Source: Reticulitermes speratus (taxonomy: Eukaryota > Arthropoda > Insecta > Blattodea > Rhinotermitidae). From it: 64,000 bases of DNA. The notes under the pieces are model-generated. The model saw nothing but the letters and a program-made list of their open reading frames with translations, had not been told where the DNA came from and made no database searches. The position numbers and the translations under genes were made by a program. The stretch spans positions 1,632,558 through 1,696,557 of the forward strand of contig JAJKFL010000237.1 in the NCBI GenBank assembly GCA_021186555.1. The letters run 5' to 3'. Positions 35,136 to 45,819 of the stretch are shown one piece after another (position 1 is the first letter of the stretch; each line of letters begins with the position of its first letter).

Positions 35136-38100
35136 CTGTAAAAAAAACAGAAAAAAGATTAGAATGGGTATGAAAGCAAGGAACACAAGTCAAGTAACTT
35201 TTAAGTCATCAGACGTTTCTGTTTGCACACACATCAGAAATACAGTGAACTGTACTCTGTAAACAATTCAAGATTCACAGACACCATTTCCTTCTCACCA
35301 CAGTTAAATTAGCATAGCATTTGCTGCTTTTGTTTCAAAAATTAACTTATAATCTAAACAGTTGCATACATTTTCAGTATAAAAACACACTATCACTCCT
35401 CACACAACGTTCAATGTTTTGTCTGAAGACTACCATCTACCCTCAATTCACACACAAATGCATGTAAATCTTATACCAGGAAATGCTTCAAAACGAAAGC
35501 TGACGTACATAAGTCACAAGTTTCTCAAGCATTAAACTGAAATCAAGCAATTTATTGTACATAATGCTACACAGCTTGTCAACAGGCTTTTGTAAAACCA
35601 CAACTGGAATATTGATTTGTAGCCGGCATCTAATGGATCCAACATCAAGCTGCTTTATTCAAGTAATCTACATACAAATGTCAGTAGTTATTATTTTCAT
35701 TTTGCCAAAACCTTATGTAATGATACTTAATTACATATTAAAATAATATATTGAAATGTATGATGTGATAGATGTAGTACTTTTGTTACAACTTGTTATT
35801 TAAGTTCCTCTTTCCAATGTGCACATGTATTACAAAGTTCTATCGTGTGGAATCCACCACAAAATGCTAAGCTTCTGACTACTAATTGGTGTTCCAGCTC
35901 CACTGTTGTTATGATTCCTACATGGCTTTTACTGCTTATCTTTACATAAATATGTAGCTTTGATAAATGTGAGTGACCAAACAGTCGCCAGACCAAACAG
36001 GGCCATAGTGCGACCGAAAGGATTATGTCAATGAAAAATTCAAATGACACCATCGGGAATCGAACCCGCGACCTTCCAGCTTGTAGCGCAGTGCCTCAAG
36101 CAACTGCGCCACCGCATGCCCCTAGCAAGGTGGTGCACTGCACCCTTTTACGCTTTCTTGCACGTCTCCATTTTGCTGGATGGGTAGGGGTAGCCTTCCT
36201 TTATACCCCCACAGGTCTCCACATTTAACATCCATTTTCTTTCAGCAAGGTAGGTAGAAAGCCCAGTTCATGCAGCCACCGATCATAGAGCATGCTGATG
36301 TATTACAGAAAACCAGAAGGGCAAAAATCACGAAATATTTACTTTGCATTGCTTTATGTGGCATTAAAGCTAAAGACTGGTGTTATAAGTGATACAAAGT
36401 TCAAGCATTTATCATGTTCCTAAATCATGTAAAGTTCTTCTTAAAAAAAAAAACCTCCAGCCTGGTTGTGCTTATACCCACAACACACTGTATTGGATAT
36501 TATGCTTACACTTGTAAACAGACTACTGCAATATGGTACTTGTAAACAGACTACTGCAATATGGTACTTGTGAACAGACTACTGCAATATGGTACTTGTA
36601 AACAGACTACTGCAATATGGTACTTGTAAACAGACTACTGCAATATGGTACTTCCACTTGGTAAAAGAAATATTAATGTAATTGTTTCTCTGTTTCCCAG
36701 CAGGCACAAGCAGACTGGTTCTGAGGCCCACCCAGCCTCATATTTAATGGGTACCAGGACTTCATTCCAGATGGGGCGGCGGCTGAGGTGACCAGAGTAC
36801 AAAGTTGACTACCCATCTCTATCTGGTGCCGAAGTTAAGAATAAATGGACGTACACCTCTACTCCCCCTATATGCCTTCACAATGTAGACAGGGACATCT
36901 TTACCTTAACCAGATTTCTGGATTATCAGATGCCAGATTAAAGGATTTTACTGTACAATACTGTACAGACTTTTGGTCGCAGGTTCTCCACTAGCAGAAT
37001 GGAGCCATTTAGTGTGATGGAACAGAGATGTGAAATTGATAATCCATTAAACAAACCTGGATTTCCCTAAACTCTGGACACACAGACATACATCTCACCT
37101 CTTGTTCAGTCTTCGTTACTGGCAACGTTACAGCCAAAGGGTCCTCCTCCTCCTGCAAATCTGTGGTCTCCAATTTTATACCAATTGCTTCATTTCCATT
37201 CTGAAAAGATGAAAGACACAATTGTCAGTAAATCCAGACAGTCATGTAAAACCGCAGTAAGCTTGTGAATCATGCCTGTGTCTTCTTACATGAAACAGAA
37301 TAAACTTTCTTTACACACGTTTTTCATCCTATCAAACCAGTAATGGCTTTTGTACAAAATTCCTTCCATATAACTGTCACACTCATTACTAAGAAAAAAG
37401 AATGTGAATATGTTTTAAAAGTAGACTTTCTTTGCAACATTTCATTATAAAAATACTACACTGCTTTTATGTAAGAATAATTAATAAAATTACATGACTA
37501 GCAGACACAGAAATTAAATAATGAAAAAGTTCAAATACATTTAAATTTTACAATCATACAATTCTTGGTTCCTTTCAAAAAACAATTAATTCACAAAGCA
37601 ATCACAGACACAACCTGTTGTCAGCAGTTTGCGACTGCTCATTTCACAGCTACACTCCACACAGCAGGCTGTTTCTCCATCCACAATCACTCTAATAATA
37701 TTTGTCTGCAAGCATTAATCATGACGCTCATCACAATGTAAGACTTGCAAGCACCACATTATTCTCACACGCTTATCCCAATGCACATCACGATCACCCA
37801 AATTGGCTCATCACCAATTACCACTCCTGCACCACTCCTAATGTCCACGCTTGTATAACATATGCACTGCCGTGCGTAACTACTCTCCTAGGACTGTTTA
37901 CCCTGAAAATGGTGGCACTACAAGCCTTTGAACATAAAGAAATATTTACTATAAGACATGGCATAAAAAGAGGGGAAGAACTGAATCTTCACCAACACCA
38001 CTGTCAGAAAAACAAATCTGCAAGAAAAATTCTGCCTGGCTGCCATGTTCTTGTTGTATATTCTACAGCCAATTAGGAAAGCTGAGATCTTTCACAGATC

Positions 38101-39007
38101 TGTTACCATGTATCAGGACTCTAAACTAGGCTGTAATGTTGGCACTTCCAGCTCACAAGTTCTCAAGTGCCCCACGCTGTTACTACACAAAATGTAAGAA
38201 ACTGGAGAGCATAACATTCAGCTGCGCTCATACTAAAGTGCTACATTTGGAGCATAGCTTTGTATGGTGCTGAAACGTGGACCTTCTGAAAGTAGATCAG
38301 AAGTATCTGGAAAGTTTTGAAATGTGGTGCTGGAGAAGAATGGAGAAGATCAGTTGGACCGATCATGTGAGAAATGAAGAAGTATTACACAGAGTCAAGG
38401 AGGAGAGGAATATCGTACATACAATAAAAAGACGAAAGGCTAGCTGGATTGGTCACATCTTGCGTAGAAACTGCCTTCTGAAACACGTGATTGAAAGAAA
38501 GTTAGAGGGAAGGATAGAAGTGACGGGAAGACGAGGGTGAAGACGTAAGCAGCTACTGGATGACGTTAAGGAAAAGAGAAGATACTGGAAATTGAAAGAG
38601 GAAGCACTAGATCGCACCCTGTGGAGAACTCGCTTTGGAAGAGGCTACGGACCTGTCGTAAGACAGACTGCAGAATGATTGAAAGAGCAGGGTTAAAATA
38701 ATACACATAAATAGCAGAAATAAACAGCAACTGCCACATACAGCATGCAACATTACAAAGGGAGTCATTACTGAATATCAAAGTTTAAAAACAGATACCA
38801 TGGCAACAGCCAACAGTTCGTTACTACTGCATGTGATTAGTAACAGGCAGACAAACAACTCACATCATTTCCAGCATCCTGTAGTGGCAAAGTTATGAAC
38901 AAAGGTTTCTCTTCCACTTTTACATCAATCAACTGATTTTCAATGCAAGATGCTGGGTACAATTCAGCATCTGGACCAGGTTCAGTCTTTATTAAATCCA
39001 TGTTGCG
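34149..39007 (-). CDS. C2H2 zinc-finger protein, 3 exons, about 408 aa
   Basis: Probable DNA-binding nuclear transcription factor. Exons (minus): 39007-38864 with ATG at 39001, 37200-37099 and 35135-34149, all joined in phase 0. The N-terminus is acidic (MDLIKTEPGPDAELYPASCI, then VKVEEKPLFITLPLQD; exon 2 has KLETTDLQEEEDPLAVTLPV), the IKTEP/EEEDPL style common in insect zinc-finger families. Exon 3 carries one degenerate finger and ten canonical C2H2 fingers with HSGERPYTC linkers, ending EQPLTYAP before TAA (34151-34149). The finger helix residues differ between fingers. Another exon may exist between exons 2 and 3, since phase 0 would allow it. Intron 1 contains a LINE fragment. Confidence 0.88.
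36030..36125 (-). mobile_element. tRNA-like head of a second SINE family (element extends to about 35810)
   Basis: The minus strand has GCGGTGGCGCAGTTGCTTGA (A-box side) and CGCGGGTTCGATTCCCGA (B box). The body runs on toward 35810 through TTTTGTGGTGGATTCCACAC and CACATTGGAAAGAGGAAC. It would translate as GNRTRDLPACSAVPQATAPP on the plus strand, a SINE artefact. Confidence 0.75.
36510..36652. repeat. 28 bp tandem repeat, 5 copies
   Basis: The unit is ACTTGTAAACAGACTACTGC plus AATATGGT, with one A/G variant in copy 3. Confidence 0.95.
36695..36910 (+). mobile_element. SINE body fragment (family of 20766), plus orientation
   Basis: CCCACCCAGCCTCATATTTA, ATGGGTACCAGGACTTCATT, TTGACTACCCATC and ACACCTCTACTCCCCCTA match the body at 46145-46372. 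The tRNA head is absent; it ends near TTTACCTTA. Confidence 0.75.
37099..37200 (-). CDS. Zinc-finger gene exon 2
   Basis: 102 bp between a TCTTTTCAG acceptor (37201) and a GTGAGA donor (37098). It encodes NGNEAIGIKLETTDLQEEED then PLAVTLPVTKTEQE, acidic and typical of the linker preceding insect C2H2 arrays. Phase 0 on both sides. Confidence 0.8.
38225..38690 (+). mobile_element. 5'-truncated LINE insertion in zinc-finger intron 1
   Basis: The plus strand reads KVDQKYLESFEMWCWRRMEK, then ISWTDHVRNEEVLHRVKEER, RRKASWIGHILRRNCLLKHV, IERKLEGRIEVTGRRG, an in-frame TGA, and continues to RTRFGRGYGPVVRQTAE. The same RT tail occurs at 13100-13655. A frame disruption before KVDQK and the TGA show it is dead. 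Confidence 0.85.
38864..39007 (-). CDS. Zinc-finger gene exon 1 (start codon)
   Basis: The acceptor TTTTGACAG at 39008 is followed by CGCAAC and ATG (39001-38999), so a 5'UTR exon lies upstream. It encodes MDLIKTEPGPDAELYPASCI then ENQLIDVKVEEKPLFITLPL and QDAGND, with GTGAGT as donor. Confidence 0.82.
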
Positions 39008-39364
39008 CTGTCAAAACACACAGTCGTCATGTTACAGTTCCATTTATCTCCACACTAATTAATCTTATTCTGGTCTTCTAAGCAAGTATGCAGCCCAAAC
39101 TTGATATTCATAACACCCACAGGTTTTAACTGTCTACACTGATACACTCTGTAACAGAGCTAGTGACCCGTTCATAACAATTCAGGCTGAAGTTATGATA
39201 ATCAAAAAACTGATGATTTATATGCCAACAATGTTTACATGTCAGTAACATAAACTTCACCGACAAATATGCACACACATCCTACTTGATGCATTTGTTG
39301 TGCTGACAGTGCTCACTGCTAGCAACTGTAGAACACTGCTGCATATTTTTCAGTTACTTTCCCA

Positions 39365-39480
39365 GGTAAGGTAAAAAGGTCGCCCCTGACATGTCATGGA
39401 GGCACAGAGGTGTAGAGGGCAGCACTGCTCAAGCTTAACCTCAGTGCTAGAAGGGTGGGTTCGATTCACAGTGTTCGGTA
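39365..39480 (-). mobile_element. SINE 3' fragment (family of 20766)
   Basis: AAGGTAAAAAGGTCGCCCCT, CATGTCATGGAGGCACAGAG and CTTAACCTCAGTGCTAGAAG match the 3' end of the SINE body at 33652. Truncated. Confidence 0.6.
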
Positions 39481-39779
39481 ATGGAGTTTTACTTACAATT
39501 TGGGATTCTAAATGGGGCCTTCAAATAAATACAAACCTCCGACGCGATATACCCACTCAGTACACTTCTGACAAGTCCACCCATCCTTGTAGACCAACCC
39601 ATATGACGAACGGTTTTCGGCCCCACAATGCCCAGATTAATACGTCCGACTAAATGACTACTCCGTGGAAACGTTATAATTGAGCGCCACATGCGGTGTG
39701 GTCGTGCGTTACTGTAGCCGGCATGGTTCAGTGGTTGTGGTTAAAGGTAGCACATACATACATACACGAATACGTACGT

Positions 39780-39960
39780 ACATACATATGCTAATACGTA
39801 CATATACAAATACATAATACAATACGTACATATACAATACCAATACAATACACAATAACTACAATAAACGTCCTGGCCTTATACTCCTTTGTCAGAATAA
39901 CTCCCTGATGATGGCACCTCGGTGCCGAAACATGTAGGAGTTTTATACTTCTGAATGTAT
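39780..39960 (+). mobile_element. Penelope-like element 3' remnant
   Basis: It contains the hammerhead motif at 39899-39942 followed by TTAAGTGCATAAGTTGGTTA, which resembles the AAAAAGTGCATCAGTTGGTC end of the element at 55288-55743. The left boundary is unclear; TACA-rich simple repeat precedes it. Confidence 0.5.
39899..39942 (+). ncRNA. Type I hammerhead ribozyme motif (Penelope-type)
   Basis: Stem I AACTCC (39899-39904) pairs with GGAGTT (39937-39942). The core CTGATGA is at 39905-39911. Stem II is GGCAC-CTCG-GTGCC. Then come GAAA (39927-39930) and the minimal stem III of A-C-AT-G-T, followed by A at the cleavage position (39936). All invariant core bases are present. Very short stem III is characteristic of hammerheads in Penelope-like retroelements. 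Activity is inferred from sequence only. Confidence 0.75.
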
Positions 39961-40208
39961 TTTATTAAGTGCATAAGTTGGTTAATGTATTAATTATGGA
40001 ATGTTACAGTTTACCTCCTTCGAAGGAGTATATGTGACCATGGGGCCCGTCTCAAATTAAATATAATGACGGACACATCCTGTTTCGGAAAAGTTACAAA
40101 ATGTTTGGAATTATAGAAGAGGATGGGTATTGTCAAAAATAATATCCATGTTTATTAAAACACAACTTAACGAAATATTTGCTACAAAATTACGCGCTTT
40201 CTTTGCGA

Positions 40209-43200
40209 GCCGTGTACAGTTAATCTACCGTAACCAAATATCAGGTAGCCGTGTACAGTTAATCTACCGTACCAAATATCAGGTAGCCGTGTACAGTTAA
40301 TCTACCGTACCAAATATCAGGTAGCCGTGTACAGTTAATCTACCGTACCAAATATCAGGTAACCGTGTACAGTTAATCTACCGTACCAAATATCAGGTAG
40401 CCGTGTACAGTTAATCTACCGTACCAAATATCAGGTAGCCGTGTACAGTTAATCTACCGTACCAAATATCAGGTAGCAGTGTAGACTTAATCTACCGTAC
40501 CAAATATCAGGTAGCCGTGTACAGTTAATCTACCGTACCAAATATCAGGTAGCAGTGTAGATTAATTACCGTACCAAATATCAGGTAGCCGTGTACAGTT
40601 AATCTACCGTACCAAATATCAGGTAGCCGTGTACAGTTAATCTACCGTACCAAATATCAGGTAGCAGTGTAGACTTAATCTACCGTACCAAATATCAGGT
40701 AGCCGTGTACAGTTAATCTACCGTACCAAATATCAGGTAGCAGTGTAGAGTTAATCTATACCGTACCAAATATCAGGTAGCGTGTAAGTTAATCTACCGT
40801 ACCAAATATCAGGTAGCCGTGTACAGTTAATCTACCGTACCAAATATCAGGTAGCCGTGTACAGTTAATCTACCGTACCAAATATCAGGTAGCAGTGTAG
40901 AGTTAATCTACCGTACCAAATATCAGGTAGCCGTGTACATTAATCTACCGTACCAAATATCAGGTAGCCGTGTACAGTTAATCTACCGTACCAAATATCA
41001 GGTAGCAGTGTAGAGTTAATCTACCGATACCAAATATCAGGTAGCCGTGTACAGTTAATCTACCGTACCAAATATCAGGTAGCAGTGTAAGTTAATCTAC
41101 CGTACCAAAATCAGGTAGCCGTGTACAGTTAATCTACCGTACCAAATATCAGGTAGCGTGTACAGTTAATCTACCGTACCAAATATCAGGTAGCAGTGTA
41201 CGAGTTAATCTACCGTACCAAATATCAGGTAGCCGTGTACAGTTAACTACCGTACCAAATATCAGGTAGCCGTGTACAGTTAATCTACCGTACCAAATAT
41301 CAGGTAGCAGTGTAGAGTTAATCTACCGTACCAAATATCAGGTAGCAGTGTAGAGTTAATCTACCGTACCAAATATCAGGTAGCTGTGTACAGTTAATCT
41401 ACCGTACCAAATATCAGGTAGCCGTGTACAGTTAAACTACCGTACCAAATATCAGGTAGCTGTGTACAGTTAATCTACCGTACCAAATATCAGGTAGCTG
41501 TGTAGAGTTAATCTACCGTACCAAATATCAGGTAGCTGTGTACAGTTAATCTACCGTACCAAATATCAGGTAGCAGTGTAGAGTTAATCTACCGTACCAA
41601 ATATCAGGTAGCAGTGTACAGTTAATCTACCGTACCAAATATCAGGTAGCCGTGTACAGTTAAACTACCGTACCAAATATCAGGTAGCCGTGTACAGTTA
41701 ATCTACCGTACCAAATATCAGGTAGCCGTGTACAGTTAACCTACCGTACCAAATATCAGGTAGCAGTGTAGAGTTAATCTACCGTACCAAATATCAGGTA
41801 GCCGTGTACAGTTAAACTACCGTACCAAATATCAGGTAGCTGTGTACAGTTAATCTACCGTACCAAATATCAGGTAGCCGTGTACAGTTAAGCTACCGTA
41901 CCAAATATCAGGTAGCAGTGTAGAGTTAATCTACCGTACCAAATATCAGGTAGCCGTGTACAGTTAATCTACCGTACCAAATATCAGGTAGCCGTGTACA
42001 GTTAATCTACCGTACCAAATATCAGGTAGCAGTGTAGACTTAATCTACCGTACCAAATATCAGGTAGCCGTGTACAGTTAATCTACCGTACCAAATATCA
42101 GGTAGCAGTGTAGAGTTAATATACCGTACCTAATATCAGGTAGCAGTGTAGAGTTAATCTACCGTACCAAATATCAGGTAGCCGTGTACAGTTAATCTAC
42201 CGTACCAAATATCAGGTAGCCGTGTACAGTTAATCTACCGTACCAAATATCATGTAGCAGTGTAGAGTTAATCTACCGTACCAAATATCAGGTAGCCGTG
42301 TACAGTTAAACTACCGTACCAAATATCAGGTAGCTGTGTACAGTTAATCTACCGTACCAAATATCAGGTAGCAGTGTAGAGTTAATCTACCGTACCAAAT
42401 ATCAGGTAGCCGTGTACAGTTAATCTACCGTACCAAATATCAGGTAGCCGTGTACAGTTAACCTACCGTACCAAATATCAGGTAGCAGTGTAGAGTTAAT
42501 CTACCGTACCAATATCAGTTAGCCGTGTACAGTTAAACTACCGTACCAAATATCAGGTAGCCGTGTACAGTTAATCTACCGTACCAAATATCAGGTAGCA
42601 GTGTAGAGTTAATCTACCGTACCAAATATCAGGTAGCCGTGTACAGTTAAACTACCGTACCAAATATCAGGTAGCTGTGTAAAGTTAATCTACCGTACCA
42701 AATATCAGGTAGCTGTGTACAGTTAATCTACCGTACCAAATATCAGATAGCTGTGTACAGTTAATCTACCGTACCAAATATCAGGTAGCAGTGTACAGTT
42801 AATCTACCGTACCAAATATCAGGTAGCCGTGTACAGTTAAGCTACCGTACCAAATATCAGGTAGCAGTGTAGAGTTAATCTACCGTACCAAATATCAGGT
42901 AGCCGTGTACAGTTAATCTACCGTACCAAATATCAGGTAGCCGTGTACAGTTAATCTACCGTACCAAATATCAGGTAGCAGTGTAGACTTAATCTACCGT
43001 ACCAAATATCAGGTAGCCGTGTACAGTTAATCTACCGTACCAAATATCAGGTAGCAGTGTAGAGTTAATATACCGTACCAAATATCAGGTAGCAGTGTAG
43101 AGTTAATCTACCGTACCAAATATCAGGTAGCCGTGTACAGTTAATCTACCGTACCAAATATCAGGTAGCCGTGTACAGTTAATCTACCGTACCAAATATC

Positions 43201-45113
43201 ATGTAGCAGTGTAGAGTTAATCTACCGTACCAAATATCAGGTAGCCGTGTACAGTTAAACTACCGTACCAAATATCAGGTAGCCGTGTACAGTTAATCTA
43301 CCGTACCAAATATCAGGTAGCAGTGTAGAGTTAATCTACCATACCAAATATCAGGTAGCCGTGTACAGTTAATCTACCGTACCAAATATCAGGTAGCAGT
43401 GTAGAGTTAATCTACCGTACCAAATATCAGGTAGCCGTGTACAGTTAATCTACCGTACCAAATATCAGGTAGCCGTGTACAGTTAATCTACCGTACCAAA
43501 TATCAGGTAGCAGTGTAGAGTTAATCTACCGTACCAAATATCAGGTAGCCGTGTACAGTTAAACTACCGTACCAAATATCAGGTAGCCGTGTACAGTTAA
43601 TCTACCGTACCAAATATCAGGTAGCAGTGTAGAGTTAATCTACCGTACCAAATATCAGGTAGCCGTGTACAGTTAAACTACCGTACCAAATATCAGGTAG
43701 CCGTGTACAGTTAATCTACCGTACCAAATATCAGGTAGCCGTGTACAGTTAATCTACCGTACCAAATATCAGGTAGCAGTGTAGAGTTAATCTACCGTAC
43801 CAAATATCAGGTAGCCGTGTACAGTTAAACTACCGTACCAAATATCAGGTAGCCGTGTACAGTTAAACTACCGTACCAAATATCAGGTAGCTGTGTACAG
43901 TTAGTCTACCGTACCAAATATCAGGTAGCTGTGTAGAGTTAATCTACCGTACCAAATATCAGGTAGCAGTGTAGAGTTAATCTACCGTACCAAATATCAG
44001 GTAGCTGTGTACAGTTAATCTACCGTACCAAATATCAGGTAGCAGTGTAGAGTTAATCTACCGTACCAAATATCAGGTAGCAGTGTACAGTTAATCTACC
44101 GTACCAAATATCAGGTAGCCGTGTACAGTTAAACTACCGTACCAAATATCAGGTAGCAGTGTAGAGTTAATCTACCGTACCAAATATCAGGTAGCTGTGT
44201 ACAGTTAATCTACCGTACCAAATATCAGGTAGCAGTGTAGAGTTAATCTACCGTACCAAATATCAGGTAGCCGTGTACAGTTAATCTACCGTACCAAATA
44301 TCAGGTAGCCGTGTACAGTATTAACCTACCGTACCAAATATCAGTAGCAGTGTAGAGTTAATCTACCGTACCAAATATCAGGTAGCCGTGTACAGTTAAA
44401 CTGCCGTACCAAATATCAGGTAGCCGTGTACAGTTAATCTACCGTACCAAATATCAGGTAGCAGTGTAGAGTTAATCTACCGTACCAAATATCAGGTAGC
44501 CGTGTACAGTTAAACTACCGTACCAAATATCAGGTAGCTGTGTAAAGTTAATCTACCGTACCAAATATCAGGTAGCTGTGTACAGTTAATCTACCGTACC
44601 AAATATCAGGTAGCTGTGTACAGTTAACCTACCGTACCAAATATCAGGTAGCAGTGTAGAGTTAATCTACAGTACCAAATATCAGGTAGCAGTGTAAGTT
44701 AATCTACCGTACCAAATATCAGGTAGCCGTGTACAGTTAAACTACCGTACCAAATATCAGGTAGCTGTGTACAGTTAATCTACCGTACCAAATATCAGGT
44801 AGCTGTGTACAGTTAATCTACCGTACCAAATATCAGGTAGCAGTGTAGAGTTAATCTACCGTACCAAATATCAGGTAGCCGTGTACAGTTAATCTACCGT
44901 ACGAAATATCAGGTAGCAGTGTAGAGTTAATCTACCGTACCAAATATCAGGTAGCCGTGTACAGTTAATCTACCGTACCAAATATCAGGTAGCCGTGTAC
45001 AGTTAATCTACCGTACCAAATATCAGGTAGCCGTGTACAGTTAATCTACCGTACCAAATATCAGGTAGCCGTGTACAGTTAAACTACCGTACCAAATATC
45101 AGGTAGCCGTGTA
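40209..45113. repeat. 38 bp satellite, about 129 copies, with higher-order structure
   Basis: The unit contains CCGTGTACAGTTAATCTACC and GTACCAAATATCAGGTAG. Main variants are CCGTGTACAG, CAGTGTAGAG and CTGTGTACAG at one end and TTAATC/TTAAAC in the middle. Rare markers recur 949 bp apart (AGACTTAATC at 42036 and 42985; ATCATGTAGC at 42250 and 43199), so a block of about 25 units has been duplicated. It contains no ORF of note. Confidence 0.97.
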
Positions 45114-45116
45114 CGA

Positions 45117-45262
45117 AGTTATTATTTCATCAGATATCTATCATTTGCCATTTCCTATAGCTACATTTACCGTAACAGTGTAGCCAACCAAGATCTCGCC
45201 CACACGTCCGGCGGATTAGTGAATGGCAGTGACAAACCATAGTTGCCAGATAAAATAATGTC
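45117..45262. mobile_element. Hairpin MITE at the right edge of the 38 bp satellite
   Basis: ATTATTTCATCAGATATCTA and TCATTTGCCATTTCC form inverted arms with GGCAGTGACAAACCATAGTT and GCCAGATAAAATAATG. Related to the element at 26998-27172. Confidence 0.55.
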
Positions 45263-45743
45263 CCGTGTTTCGACAGTACCACCAGTTGATACAATAAATA
45301 CGAAGCATACTTACTGTAACCGCCATGTCTCACAAACTGCTGCTGTAACGGTGAGAACTTCACAGCATCTCAGGTTGTTACTGTATATATAGGAAGAGTG
45401 TTGTGTCGTGTTTCTAGCTAACACACTGTGTTTCGTAAACTCGGACCCACACAGACTCACGTATCTCCAGAACATGATCACAAAGTATAAACACCCTGCA
45501 TAAACAATCCACAGAACGTCTGTGGCTCCTCGCTGATGCTGCAGCTATGTTTGTTGTCATCACAGTCACGTGTGTCAGACAGAGCCACGTGCTGTGCACC
45601 AATACCGATACCTTAAAGAGTCCCAACAGCTAAAGAACTGAATACAGTTTATGCAGTACGAGCAGTAAACCGTAATTACTGTAAATCATCCTTGAAGTGT
45701 CATTTTCCGTGCCGCCAAAGTAAACATATTTCAGTGCTAGATG

Positions 45744-45783
45744 TATATATATACTGAAGTAGCCACCAGCTTGACATCAGCAC
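45744..45783 (+). promoter_or_regulatory. Core promoter of the secreted-protein gene: TATA box and initiator
   Basis: TATATATATA lies at 45744-45753. About 30 bp downstream, ACATCAGCA (45774-45782) resembles the arthropod TCAGT initiator, which would place transcription start near 45779, 29 bp before the ATG. Confidence 0.6.
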
Positions 45784-45807
45784 ATCTGCAGTGTACTTGG
45801 CCTTAAG

Positions 45808-45819
45808 ATGACGAACAGG
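45808..45819 (+). CDS. Secreted-protein gene exon 1 (12 coding nt: MTNR)
   Basis: ATGACGAACAGG is followed by GTAAGTGG at 45820. It sits 55 bp after a TATA box. Phase 0 joins GTG TTT CTG in exon 2, completing a signal peptide that exon 2 alone lacks a start for. Confidence 0.75.

Noticed and set aside
35136..35186. Hydrophobic N-terminus (FLAFIPILIFFLFFLQ) of the zinc-finger frame as a signal or membrane segment
   Set aside because: It is the translated intron pyrimidine tract upstream of the TTTACAG acceptor.
36049..36120. tRNA gene on the minus strand
   Set aside because: It has A and B boxes but is the head of a SINE whose body continues to about 35810.
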